Positions 34,818-43,216 of a stretch of DNA of 64,000 bases are shown one piece after another. Numbering within the stretch: position 1 is the stretch's first letter; every line of letters begins with the position of its first letter. Position numbers and translations under genes: made by a program. The notes below the pieces were generated by a model that did not search any database, was not told the origin of the DNA, and was given only the letters and a program-made list of their open reading frames with translations. Source of the DNA: Amycolatopsis sp. WAC 01376 (GTDB lineage: Bacteria > Actinomycetota > Actinomycetes > Mycobacteriales > Pseudonocardiaceae); assembly GCF_003947415.1 (NCBI RefSeq), contig NZ_QHKL01000006.1, positions 310,001 through 374,000 of the forward strand, given 5' to 3'.

Positions 34818-36491
34818 ATGCGAAGAGTCGCGATCGTACTCACCGCGTTTGCGGTTGCTGTGTTCGCTGTCGCTTGCACGAGCGAGCCGCGCCCAGGTGG
34901 GCCGCAGTCAGCCACCGCAGAAGGGGTGACGGTCGCGGCGCCGGAAGGTGCTCTCGGCTCTGCCATCTTGGAGGTTGCCCCCGAACCGAACCCGGCGGGA
35001 GACACTGCGCTCTTTGTGGGTCCGGTCGTCCGGATCTCCGCAGGTGCGGAGCAACCCCGTCGGCCGGTCACGATTGACTTCCCTCTACCCAACCTGCGGC
35101 AACCCGCGCACATCGCTTACCTGGACGAGCCGACAGGCTGGTGGATTCCGGTGGAGACCAGGACGGACCCGGCTTCGGGGAGCCTGAGTGCGACGGTCGA
35201 TCACCTGTCGGTCTGGACCGTGCTGTCGGACAAGATCGTGCAGGGGGCGCAAGGGGTCGCCTCGGCGCTGGAGTACCAGGCTTTCCGGGTACTCGGCAAT
35301 CGAGGAGACAAGCCGCAGTGCGTGGGGAAGACGCCGTCGTGGGTGCAAACCGTGATCACCTCCGATTCGGAAAACGCCCAGCTGCTCAGTTGTGCTGAGA
35401 GCGCCGGTGACGATCTGGCGCTCAAGGTGGTCAACAACCGCGGGTATCCGGTGACGGTCGAATTCACCACTGCTTACCGGAGCGCTTCGACCTCCCTGCC
35501 GAATTCGCTCGGAGAGTTGGTGCAGCGAGCGGGGAACATCGGCAGCACGGCGGCCAATACCAGGTTGTTCCTGACTGGACGGGCGGCTGCCACGGTGACT
35601 TTCGCGCGTCCGGGCGGCGTCGCCGGGACGGTGCAGGGGCATGCCCGCCACGACACCGGGACTTTTCTCACCAACGCGGTGTTCCAGCTAGCGTCGGCGG
35701 CCGGTGCTGACATCCCCATCGGTGGAGGAAAGACGCTGGGTATATCCACTGTGGAGTGTATGGCTTCGGTTGTCGGAACTGGTGGAGCCGCGGGGAAGGT
35801 GATCAGGGAGGGCGACGGGGCGGCGGCATCCGGCACGGCGGCCGAGCTACGGGGATGCGCCGGCAACGTCGTCCAGGGCGAGCTGGCAAGAGCCGGCGCG
35901 GGCACACCGCAGTACGGAAGGTTGCAGGTGGCTGCCCGGATGCTGAAGGCGATGGACCTGTTCAGCCTCGAACAGCAGGTCCTCGACTTCCTGCTCAACG
36001 ACAGCACGCCCGAAGCAGCCCTTGTGGACGTGAGTTTCGGCTATCGGGGCACGGCGGCGCAGAGTATCGATGGAACTACCGACCTCAAGGCACTATGGAA
36101 ACGCTGGCAGGCGCTCAACGACATATGCCGTGGCGGCTCGGGCGGCGACCCTGCTACCGGCAACGCGTGCACCGAGCGCGACCAGGCGATGAAGGAGCAT
36201 TTCGAGGGCAGCAAGAATGCCTTCCTGGTGGCGTGGCGGCAACGGGACAACGCGGGATTGATCGCTCGCACCCACTCCGGCAATGCTGTGACGGCTCTGA
36301 AAATCCCGGCGGACCTGCTCGGATACACGCCTACAGAGAAACAGTTCAGTGACTGCAAGTACGATGTCAAGAACTCCGCCGAGGTTGGCTGCTACATGGC
36401 GGTGAAGGAACTCGGAACCAGCCTGTACTTCCAATGGGAAACCGAGTATGACCATGGCTGGCGAGTGCGCTCCTTCGCGCCCGACGTGTAG
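34818..36491 (+). CDS. Secreted lipoprotein with ZU5-like N-terminal region
   Basis: A 557-residue protein. The signal peptide MRRVAIVLTAFAVAVFAVAC ends in a lipobox-like VAC, so it is probably anchored on the cell surface. Residues about 35-140 resemble ZU5-type beta domains (GVTVAAPEGALGSAILEVAP ... DEPTGWWIPVETRTD ... TVDHLSVWTVLSD). The rest is unrecognised, with several cysteines. ATG 34818 is chosen for the signal peptide. No operon partner. Function unknown. Confidence 0.75.
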   Translation: MRRVAIVLTAFAVAVFAVACTSEPRPGGPQSATAEGVTVAAPEGALGSAILEVAPEPNPAGDTALFVGPVVRISAGAEQPRRPVTIDFPLPNLRQPAHIAYLDEPTGWWIPVETRTDPASGSLSATVDHLSVWTVLSDKIVQGAQGVASALEYQAFRVLGNRGDKPQCVGKTPSWVQTVITSDSENAQLLSCAESAGDDLALKVVNNRGYPVTVEFTTAYRSASTSLPNSLGELVQRAGNIGSTAANTRLFLTGRAAATVTFARPGGVAGTVQGHARHDTGTFLTNAVFQLASAAGADIPIGGGKTLGISTVECMASVVGTGGAAGKVIREGDGAAASGTAAELRGCAGNVVQGELARAGAGTPQYGRLQVAARMLKAMDLFSLEQQVLDFLLNDSTPEAALVDVSFGYRGTAAQSIDGTTDLKALWKRWQALNDICRGGSGGDPATGNACTERDQAMKEHFEGSKNAFLVAWRQRDNAGLIARTHSGNAVTALKIPADLLGYTPTEKQFSDCKYDVKNSAEVGCYMAVKELGTSLYFQWETEYDHGWRVRSFAPDV

Positions 36492-36704
36492 ATCAAGGCT
36501 GCGCGATGGCGCCGAAGGGTCCGCAGACGTCACCGCGCGAGTCGAGATCATTGCGCGTGTGATCCATTCCATGGTGCTCACCCGGCAGGCGACCTGCCCC
36601 TGGAGACCGCTGCTTTGTGAACTGTCTCGTGGTCGGGGCAGTGGTCTCGGTCCCAGGGGTCTCGTTGCCGCACCGCTTCAGTACGTTCAAGCTCGCGGTG
36701 ACCA

Positions 36705-36998
36705 TCAGCGAAGCGGTCTGATCATCCCGGCGGACTGAAGCGCCGTTCTCGCTTCGCGAGATTCCCCCCGCTTCGCGATCTCGGCACTCAATAGCCGCCG
36801 ACGCTCCTCGTCGGCACGAGCCCGCCGCTCGGCGTTGGCGACGAGCCGGGTCCGCAGCTGTTCCCGTGACAGTGCCGCCGTCTCGGCGATCCGGGCGAAG
36901 AGACGCCGCAGTTCGCGCGCGCTTCGCAGGTTCGCGTTCACCGCGTCGTTCTCCCGGCGCTGCCGCTCCGCTTTTCCCGGATTCCATGCCGGTTTCAT
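36705..36998 (-). CDS. Small highly charged helical protein
   Basis: A 97-residue protein rich in Arg, Glu and Ala (ENDAVNANLRSARELRRLFA, LRTRLVANAERRARADEERR), predicted to be one long helix or coiled coil. It starts inside the stop of the GerW-like gene (four-base overlap), so the two are co-translated. No family recognised. Confidence 0.65.
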   Translation of the reverse strand: MKPAWNPGKAERQRRENDAVNANLRSARELRRLFARIAETAALSREQLRTRLVANAERRARADEERRRLLSAEIAKRGESREARTALQSAGMIRPLR

Positions 36999-37348
36999 GC
37001 CCGTTCCAGCTCGGTGTGCCGCTTGGCCCTCGCGAACCGTGTGGCCGCGAACAGTGCCGCCACCGCGATCATGCCGAACGTGGTCAAGAGGCGGTTCACG
37101 TCGATGGCAGGTTCCCAGCGGAGCTTGCCGTCCTTGATGACGTATGCCCCGACCGGTTTGGCCGACAGGCCGAACCCGGCACCTTCGCCGGAGCGCCCCT
37201 TCTCATCGCGGCTGTCGCCGCCACCGCCACCGGTGCCGACCGTGGCGGCCACGATGACCGTGACCCCGTCGGCGTGGTACGGCTCGCCGTAGACCATCTT
37301 GGTTTCGAGACCGTCCTTGGTCTTCTTCAGTAGTTCGTCGACGTTCAT
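36995..37348 (-). CDS. GerW/YtfJ-like spore protein homologue
   Basis: A 117-residue protein with the Spore_YtfJ pattern: VYGEPYHADGVTVIVAATVG, a glycine run TGGGGGDS, then GAGFGLSAKPVGAYVI and WEPAIDVNRL. A C-terminal membrane helix (LTTFGMIAVAALFAATRF) follows. In Bacillus, YtfJ is needed for germination; in non-sporulating actinomycetes the role is unknown. GGGAG precedes the ATG. It lies between the lipoprotein gene and the dormancy island and may belong to the latter. Confidence 0.82.
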   Translation of the reverse strand: MNVDELLKKTKDGLETKMVYGEPYHADGVTVIVAATVGTGGGGGDSRDEKGRSGEGAGFGLSAKPVGAYVIKDGKLRWEPAIDVNRLLTTFGMIAVAALFAATRFARAKRHTELERA

Positions 37349-37390
37349 GTTGTGCTCCCAGGGGTTGTCGGTGCGTCCGCGGGCGGGGTG

Positions 37391-38395
37391 TCAGCTTTCG
37401 CGTTGCTGTACCGGTATCGGCAGGCCGATCCCGTAGTGGCCCAGTGGCCGCAGGACTTCCGTGATCGGCCGTCGTGGGGTGGCGGGGAGCGGGGGAGTGC
37501 CGTCGGGTAGGTGGCCGATCCGCACGACGAGCTGGGGCTCGGCTCCCTCGGCGACGACGCAGTCGCGGACCAGCCCACGGGTGCAGGTCAGCTCCAGTGG
37601 TTCCGTGACCAGGCAGGACGCGAGGTTCAGCCGGGTCGCCGTCAGCGCCACGGCGCTGGCGGCTTCGCCTGCCCGTAGCCTGTCGAGCGGAGTGTCGTCC
37701 GCAGTCGACAGCACGGTCAGTGCGGCGCCATCGTGGGCGTCGGTGTCGGCGAGCAGGGCGTCGGAGAAGTCTCGTACCAGCGGTGCCGCAGTGGTCAGGA
37801 CGGCGTTTCGTGCGGGTACGCCGTCTGCTGCGTACCGCCGTCCGCTCCAGGACGCGAGTTCGATTCCGTAGGCCGGGTCGGCCCGGTGCAGGCCCCGAGC
37901 CTCCACCGCGGCGGCCGTCAACGCCGAACGCCGTGGGGCGTCGTCCACGAAGCGCAACATCGCGTCGTGGTCTGTCGCGCTTCGTACGAGACGGTTCTCC
38001 TCCCAGACCGTCAACGGCCGAGTGGCGTACCGGCGGCGATCCGACCGGCGTCGAGGTATCGCCGTGGCCAGCGCGATGTCCTCTTCACGCGGTTCATGAG
38101 GAAAGAGTTCGATTCGGGCCAGCACGTCAGGATCGGGCATCCGGTCGATGTGGGCGGTCCAGCCGAGCGTGGCGGCCGCGATCGTGAAGTGATGGAGCAC
38201 GCACCCGCAGCTGATGAGCAGATCGCGGCCTTCGGGGTCGGCCTGTCGCAGCTTGCGGCCAGTGTCCGCTCGCAGTTCGATCGTGCGGCCGCGGAACCGC
38301 CAGTCCCAAGGTTGGCTGTTGTGCACCGAGGGGGCGCGTACGGCCAGTGCGATGGCCGCCCTCACCGTGTACGCGTCGGGCAGGTTCTGGTCCAT
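37391..38395 (-). CDS. Acg-family nitroreductase-like protein
   Basis: A 334-residue FMN-type nitroreductase-fold protein similar in kind to mycobacterial Acg (Rv2032): VRAPSVHNSQPWDWRF at the start, then LRQADPEGRDLLISCGCVLH, and TRLNLASCLVTEPLE near the end. Acg-type proteins may sequester flavin and are strongly induced in hypoxia by DosR. GAGGAAA precedes ATG 38395. Two DosR-like boxes lie between it and the divergent polyphosphate kinase gene. Confidence 0.85.
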   Translation of the reverse strand: MDQNLPDAYTVRAAIALAVRAPSVHNSQPWDWRFRGRTIELRADTGRKLRQADPEGRDLLISCGCVLHHFTIAAATLGWTAHIDRMPDPDVLARIELFPHEPREEDIALATAIPRRRSDRRRYATRPLTVWEENRLVRSATDHDAMLRFVDDAPRRSALTAAAVEARGLHRADPAYGIELASWSGRRYAADGVPARNAVLTTAAPLVRDFSDALLADTDAHDGAALTVLSTADDTPLDRLRAGEAASAVALTATRLNLASCLVTEPLELTCTRGLVRDCVVAEGAEPQLVVRIGHLPDGTPPLPATPRRPITEVLRPLGHYGIGLPIPVQQRES

Positions 38396-38454
38396 CGCTT
38401 TTCCTCCTCGGATCGGACCGGTCTCATGCTCGCCGTCTCCGAGCCGCGGTCACA

Positions 38455-38503
38455 GGGGCGAACGGCCCCACTGGGCGTGACGGAGCCGCGGGTCCTTCGA
38501 CCC
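38455..38503. promoter_or_regulatory. Two DosR/DevR-like boxes
   Basis: GGGGCGAACGGCCC (38455-38468) and GGGTCCTTCGACCC (38490-38503) fit the imperfect palindrome GGGNCNTTCGNCCC on one or the other strand, 35 bp apart. They lie between the divergent nitroreductase and PPK2 genes. Paired boxes are typical of strongly DosR-activated promoters. Confidence 0.55.
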
Positions 38504-38524
38504 TTCCGCTGTCTCTGGTCGCTC

Positions 38525-39415
38525 ATGACCAAAGACCTCTCCACCGTCGACCTACGGCCGAATCGCTACGCCGCCTGGATTCGTACCGTTGAGCGCATGG
38601 CCGGCAAGGGCAAGGCGCGGATCCCGCGCGTGGTGTACGAACGGGAACTGCTGCGCCTGCAAGCCGAGCTCGTCAAGCTTCAGGAGTGGGTGCGGTACGA
38701 GGGCGCCCGGCTGGTGGTGGTGTTCGAGGGCAGGGACGCGGCGGGGAAGGGCAGCACTATCAAGCGGGTCACCGAACATCTGAACCCGCGCGTCGTGCGG
38801 ATCGCGGCTCTGCCGAGGCCTACCGATCGTGAACGGACGCAGTGGTATTTCCAGCGCTATATCGAGTGCCTGCCCGCGGCCGGTGAGATCGTGCTGTTCG
38901 ACCGCAGCTGGTACAACCGTGCCGGGGTCGAGCGGGTGATGGGTTTCTGCACTCCCGAAGAGCACAAGCGGTTCCTCCAGCAGTGCCCTATCTTCGAGCG
39001 GCTGCTCGTCGACGACGGCATTCTCTTGCGCAAGTACTGGTTCTCGGTCAGCCGGGACGAGCAGGAGCGGCGGTTCCGAAGCCGGATCGACGATCCGATG
39101 CGCCGCTGGAAACTCTCCGCGATGGACCTGCGGTCCGTGACCCAATGGGAGGAGTACTCGCGGGCGAAGGACGACATGTTCGTGCATACCGATACCGCCG
39201 AATCTCCTTGGTACGTGGTCGAAAGCGAGGAGAAACGGCGCGGGAGGCTCAACATGATCGCGCACCTTCTCTCCAGCGTGCCCTACCACGACGTCGTCCA
39301 TGAGGCGGTTTCGCTCCCCTCGCGTCCGGAATCAAACGGCTACTGCCGCCCCGACCGGCTGCTGCAGACCTACGTCCCGGACCACGCGGCGACCCTGAAG
39401 GAGGCAAGTCCATGA
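38525..39415 (+). CDS. ppk2: Polyphosphate kinase 2 family protein
   Basis: A 296-residue kinase transferring phosphate between polyphosphate and nucleotides: Walker A GRDAAGKGSTIKR, Walker B IVLFDRSWYNRAGVERVMG, lid region RRFRSRIDDPMRRWKLSAMD. The arrangement fits class I PPK2 (NDP-phosphorylating). It overlaps the CHAD gene, whose family binds polyphosphate, by four bases, so the two form a polyphosphate unit. Start ATG 38525 is not supported by a strong ribosome site; ATG 38597 is an alternative. Confidence 0.9.
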   Translation: MTKDLSTVDLRPNRYAAWIRTVERMAGKGKARIPRVVYERELLRLQAELVKLQEWVRYEGARLVVVFEGRDAAGKGSTIKRVTEHLNPRVVRIAALPRPTDRERTQWYFQRYIECLPAAGEIVLFDRSWYNRAGVERVMGFCTPEEHKRFLQQCPIFERLLVDDGILLRKYWFSVSRDEQERRFRSRIDDPMRRWKLSAMDLRSVTQWEEYSRAKDDMFVHTDTAESPWYVVESEEKRRGRLNMIAHLLSSVPYHDVVHEAVSLPSRPESNGYCRPDRLLQTYVPDHAATLKEASP

Positions 39416-40545
39416 GCGCGACCGTCGCGACCGCACCCGATACCGTCTACTTCGACACGATTTCCCTGCGCCTGCTCAGAAACGACCTGACGCTGAGTGT
39501 CGACAACGGGTCGTGGCGCCTCGAAACGCCTGACGGGCCGATCCGCTTCGCCGGTTCAGGACTGGCCGTCCCGCCGAGCCTTTCCCGGCTGGTTCGTGCG
39601 TATACCCGTGATGACGACTTGGTGGCCGTCGCGCGCGTCGGCGACGGCGGGACGACCGAACTTCACGCGGTGCTCGATCACCGGATCGCACTATCGCCTC
39701 GACCTCCCGACGACTCCGCACGAGGAGTCGTCCTTCGCTACGTGCGTACGCAGATCGCGGCCCTCGCCGCCGCGGATCTGGCCGCGCGGCAGGACAAGCC
39801 GGACGCGGTGCATCGGATGCGGGTAGCCACCCGGCGGCTGCGAGGCGTCTTCTCCGCCTATGCCCCAGTGCTGGGCGGACGGAGACTTCTCAAAGCGCTG
39901 GGTGACGAATTGCGCTGGCTCGGCGGGGAACTCGGCCCGGCGCGGGACATCGAGGTCCAGTGGGCGCGTTCACGGCCTTGGGCCGGGGAGCGGACGAACG
40001 CCTGCTTCGCCGTTCTCTCGGAGGAGGCACGTGAGCGGGTGCGGTGCGCGCTCGACGGCCGTCGGTATCTGCAGTTGCTGACCGCCTTGGACGTCCTTGA
40101 GGTGGTGCTGAGCGAGAGGCCCTGGCAGCAGTGGCCCAAAGCGGCCCGGCGACCCGCCGGGCGGGTACTTCCTCACCTGGCTCGTGCGGTGGCCGAGAAA
40201 CTCGACGCTCGCGTGTCCAGGATCGACGCGCGACCGGCTGGTCCGGAACGTGACCGCGCCGTTCACGGTGTACGGAAAGCGGCCAAGCGGCTGCGGTACG
40301 CGCTGGAGGCGGGCGCCGAGGCGCTGCCGGTCGACGCCAAGCCGACAGTGCGTACCTTCCAGGACCTTCTCGGGGAATTCCAAGACGCGGTCGTCGCCCG
40401 CGAACTCTTGAGTGCCTTGGAGGTCGCGGACGGTATCTTGGCGGCGGTGCGGGCGCAGGAGACGGCCAACGCCGATCGATGCGTGGCCGCGCTGCCGGAG
40501 GCCTGGCGCGATCTCCGCCGTGCCCTTCGTCCGTTATGGACTTAG
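39412..40545 (+). CDS. CHAD protein with truncated CYTH domain
   Basis: A 377-residue protein. The CHAD helical domain spans about residues 110-375: VHRMRVATRRLRGVFSAYAP, ELGPARDIEVQW, then VHGVRKAAKRLRYALE. CHAD domains bind polyphosphate through conserved histidines and basic residues. The N-terminal 110 residues look like a shortened CYTH (triphosphatase tunnel) domain: TVYFDTISLRLLRNDLTLSV and LVRAYTRDDDLVAVARV are recognisable, but the ExExK catalytic strand is absent. So it is probably a polyphosphate-binding partner of PPK2, not an enzyme. Confidence 0.85.
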   Translation: MSATVATAPDTVYFDTISLRLLRNDLTLSVDNGSWRLETPDGPIRFAGSGLAVPPSLSRLVRAYTRDDDLVAVARVGDGGTTELHAVLDHRIALSPRPPDDSARGVVLRYVRTQIAALAAADLAARQDKPDAVHRMRVATRRLRGVFSAYAPVLGGRRLLKALGDELRWLGGELGPARDIEVQWARSRPWAGERTNACFAVLSEEARERVRCALDGRRYLQLLTALDVLEVVLSERPWQQWPKAARRPAGRVLPHLARAVAEKLDARVSRIDARPAGPERDRAVHGVRKAAKRLRYALEAGAEALPVDAKPTVRTFQDLLGEFQDAVVARELLSALEVADGILAAVRAQETANADRCVAALPEAWRDLRRALRPLWT

Positions 40546-40559
40546 CGCCGACGTCGCGA

Positions 40560-40573
40560 GGGACGAAAGTCCT
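40560..40573. promoter_or_regulatory. DosR/DevR-like box
   Basis: GGGACGAAAGTCCT, 14 bases after the CHAD stop and 70 bases before the DUF6292 gene. Its reverse complement AGGACTTTCGTCCC matches the island pattern GGGNCNTTCGNCCC at nearly every position. Confidence 0.55.
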
Positions 40574-40643
40574 TCGCCCAGGGGCCTAATGCCGCCATCC
40601 TCGGAGGAGGCGAACTCGTACGGTCTGGCGAGGCCGGTCCGAA

Positions 40644-41150
40644 GTGGCCGGTGAAGCTCAGACTCGACGGAGGGTGATTTCCCTGCTGACCGGAATCGAA
40701 CTCGATCACGACCTGCGGTGCGGGCTGGCGGGCTACCTGGTCGCGGTGAGCGCCGCGGTGGGCGTGGGAAAAGAGTCGTGCGCCATGGATCTCGATCACC
40801 CCGCGTCGGCCTACATCGCCTTGGACCAGCGGTTGCCCCGCCGGCCGGAGCGGGACACAGCCCTGCTGTGGGACGAGCGCCACGGCTGGGCTTTCGCCAT
40901 GGAGACCCATTCCGGCGAGGACCTGCTGGTGCTCGCTTACCTCGGGGGCGAACTCGTGCCATCATCGGGCGCGGTCGGCCGGTTCGTGACCGCGATTCAA
41001 GCCGCCGGTGGCGCGTCCACCAGCCCTGTCCCGCCGGAACCGCGAGCCGATCGCGACCACGTGAAGGCTCGGCTGCTGCGGTACCGGCGCGACATCTGGG
41101 CCGCGACGGCACCGCGCAGTCACTTCGTCATTTCTCCGGCGTGTTCGTGA
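40644..41150 (+). CDS. DUF6292-family protein
   Basis: A 168-residue soluble protein with the pattern AGYLVAVSAAVGVGKESC, LDHPASAYIALDQRLPRRPE, ALLWDERHGWAFAMETHSGE. It resembles actinobacterial DUF6292 proteins of unknown function. The start is uncertain: GTG 40644 is used, and a GTG nine codons in is also possible. It converges on the LiaF-like gene with 23 bases of overlap at the 3' ends, which is unusual for two real genes; the C-terminal tail may be extended. Confidence 0.7.
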   Translation: MAGEAQTRRRVISLLTGIELDHDLRCGLAGYLVAVSAAVGVGKESCAMDLDHPASAYIALDQRLPRRPERDTALLWDERHGWAFAMETHSGEDLLVLAYLGGELVPSSGAVGRFVTAIQAAGGASTSPVPPEPRADRDHVKARLLRYRRDIWAATAPRSHFVISPACS

Positions 41151-41778
41151 CCTCGACGCCGCCGAAGATCGCGGTCCCGTTCACGGCGAGCACAGGAGCG
41201 TCCGCCGGGAGATCACCGGTCCCGTTGGTCTTGTCCTCCAGGCCACCCATGAACGGCAGACCACCGAGCGAGACCCGCCAGCCCCGCGGCACCAGCACCT
41301 TGACGCCGCCGAACAAGGCGAAGGCGTCCACCGTCGCTCCCTCGTCGATCCGGGCTTGACGAAGATCGAGCGTCGAACCGCCGAAGATCGCCGAGACGTC
41401 GGTGTGCCGCAGGTGGCGGGACTGTTCCCTGGTGGTCGCTCCACCGAACATCACGAGCGGTGTCCTGGTGCCGTGCTCCCGGCGCAGTCCGGCGAGCACG
41501 GCGAGTCCCGCCACCGCCAGCAGGGTCGGCCACCACAGCCCCCCTTCCGCCAGGTCGAGAGTGCCCGCAAGCAGGATGAGCCCGATCACCGTCACGGCGG
41601 CCGGTCCGATCGACATCCGCCGCTGGGACAGCATCGCGACGATGCCGAGGCCGACCAAGGACGCCGGCCACCACGCGCTGAGCAAGCCGCCGGTTTCGAA
41701 GACGCCGGTCGCGTCGAGGATTCCCAGCACGCCCAGGGCCACCAGGACCAGCCCGACCCAAAAGCGAACGGGTTTCAC
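41128..41778 (-). CDS. LiaF-like membrane protein
   Basis: A 216-residue protein: four hydrophobic segments in the first 100 residues (VGLVLVALGVLGILDATGVF, WWPASLVGLGIVAML and two more), then a soluble beta-rich domain (SAIFGGSTLDLRQARIDEG, AFALFGGVKVLVPRGWRVS, LPFMGGLEDK). The repeated FGG-type strands mark the LiaF C-terminal domain involved in sensing cell-wall antibiotics. It starts with GTG inside the stop of the DUF4342-like gene. No LiaRS pair is adjacent. Confidence 0.82.
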   Translation of the reverse strand: MKPVRFWVGLVLVALGVLGILDATGVFETGGLLSAWWPASLVGLGIVAMLSQRRMSIGPAAVTVIGLILLAGTLDLAEGGLWWPTLLAVAGLAVLAGLRREHGTRTPLVMFGGATTREQSRHLRHTDVSAIFGGSTLDLRQARIDEGATVDAFALFGGVKVLVPRGWRVSLGGLPFMGGLEDKTNGTGDLPADAPVLAVNGTAIFGGVEVTNTPEK

Positions 41779-42068
41779 GACGGCTTCTCTTCTGATGCCG
41801 GGTCGCCGCGGCGTTCGACCGCGATGGACCAGGGGCCCGCGAGCGCGGTGATCGCGCCGGCCGCGGTCACGACCGGGGCGAGAACCGCGGCGACGAGGCC
41901 GGCGTTCACGGGGACATCGATGATCACCCGTTCCTGGGTGTCCTTGACGACGATGCGCCGGACGTTGCCCTCGCGCACGAGCCGGTGCACCTTCTCGGTG
42001 AACACTTCGCTCGGCCTTTTCGGCGCCGCGGATTCGGTCACTTGCTGCTCTTCCTTCTGCACAGTCAT
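41775..42068 (-). CDS. DUF4342-like small membrane protein
   Basis: A 97-residue protein: an N-terminal part with KRPSEVFTEKVHRLVREGNV, a beta stretch RRIVVKDTQERVIIDVPVNA, then one long hydrophobic segment and a charged tail. This matches the DUF4342 layout. ATG 42068 is the natural start; upstream codons run into the promoter region. Co-transcribed with the LiaF-like gene. A DosR-like box lies 53 bases upstream. Confidence 0.75.
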   Translation of the reverse strand: MTVQKEEQQVTESAAPKRPSEVFTEKVHRLVREGNVRRIVVKDTQERVIIDVPVNAGLVAAVLAPVVTAAGAITALAGPWSIAVERRGDPASEEKPS

Positions 42069-42120
42069 GGTTTTCTCTCCCTTCCGCTTCCACGGTGAGG
42101 CTTCGGCTCGCCGCGCGGCA

Positions 42121-42134
42121 GTGACCTTCGGTCC
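42121..42134. promoter_or_regulatory. DosR/DevR-like box
   Basis: GTGACCTTCGGTCC in the gap between the divergent DUF4342 and alcohol dehydrogenase genes. It keeps the CCTTCG core and both half-sites of the island pattern, with one outer G changed to T. Confidence 0.5.
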
Positions 42135-42196
42135 TTCCCCGTGGCCGAAAGGCGCACGATCCTGGACGGAGGATTTTCCGATGGAGGAGGCCGTTC

Positions 42197-43204
42197 GTGA
42201 AGATGCGCGCATGGCGGGTCACCCGGCCCGGGCCGATGGCTTCGAGCCCTCTTGAATGGGCAGAGGTTCCGGTCCCGCGACCGGCCGCCGACGAGGTGCT
42301 GGTCAGGGTGCTGGTGTGCGGGGTCTGCCGCACCGATCTGCACGTCGCCGAGGGTGACCTGCCGGTACATCGGGCGGGGGTGATTCCGGGACACGAGGTC
42401 GTCGGCGAAGTGGTCGCCGTGGGGGACGACGTCTCCGGCTTCAGTACGGGCGACCGGGTCGGAATCGCCTGGTTACGGGAAACCTGCGGCCGGTGCCGAT
42501 ACTGCCGTCGCGGCCGGGAGAACCTGTGTCCGGAGTCGCGTTACACTGGTTGGGACGAAGACGGGGGATACGCCGAATTCGCGGTCGTACCGGCCGCCTA
42601 CGCTCTCCCGCTGCCCGAGGGGTACACCGACGACGAGCTCGCGCCCTTGTTGTGCGCCGGGCTGATCGGCTACCACGCGCTGGAGCGGGCGCAAGTACCC
42701 GAGGGCGGTCGGCTGGGGATCTACGGGTTCGGTGGGAGCGCCCACCTGACCGCCCAGGTGGCGATCGCCCGAGGCGCCACCGTGCACGTCATGACCCGCA
42801 GCGAGGAAGCCAGGAAGCTGGCTTTGGCTCTCGGAGCGGCCTCGGCTGTCGCGGCCGCCGAGTCACCGCCAGAGCCCCTGGACTCGGCGATCCTGTTCGC
42901 GCCTGCCGGAGAACTGGTCCCACCCGCCCTCGAGGCTCTCGATCGAGGCGGGACACTGGCACTCGCCGGGATCCATCTCTCCGACATCCCGTCACTGAAC
43001 TATCAGCGGCACCTCTTCCAGGAACGCCAGGTGCGCAGCGTCACGGCGAACACACGCGCCGAGGCACGGGAGTTCCTGGCGTTCGCGGGGACCCACCACC
43101 TCGAGGTGAGCACCGTGCCGTACCCACTGGACGGGGCGGATCGGGTGCTCACGGATCTGGCGGAGGATCGGGTCAACGGCGCGGCCGTGCTGCGGGTGAG
43201 CTGA
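42197..43204 (+). CDS. Zinc-dependent alcohol dehydrogenase
   Basis: MDR-family dehydrogenase of 335 residues. Catalytic zinc ligands lie in VCGVCRTDLH and GHEVVGEV; the structural zinc uses the four cysteines of CGRCRYCRRGRENLC. The cofactor-binding glycine motif is GIYGFGGSAH. It resembles AdhA-type enzymes found in hypoxia-induced sets, probably reducing aldehydes to regenerate NAD(P)+. GTG 42197 follows GGAGGAGG. Confidence 0.92.
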   Translation: MKMRAWRVTRPGPMASSPLEWAEVPVPRPAADEVLVRVLVCGVCRTDLHVAEGDLPVHRAGVIPGHEVVGEVVAVGDDVSGFSTGDRVGIAWLRETCGRCRYCRRGRENLCPESRYTGWDEDGGYAEFAVVPAAYALPLPEGYTDDELAPLLCAGLIGYHALERAQVPEGGRLGIYGFGGSAHLTAQVAIARGATVHVMTRSEEARKLALALGAASAVAAAESPPEPLDSAILFAPAGELVPPALEALDRGGTLALAGIHLSDIPSLNYQRHLFQERQVRSVTANTRAEAREFLAFAGTHHLEVSTVPYPLDGADRVLTDLAEDRVNGAAVLRVS

Positions 43205-43216
43205 CCACCGCGGCGG

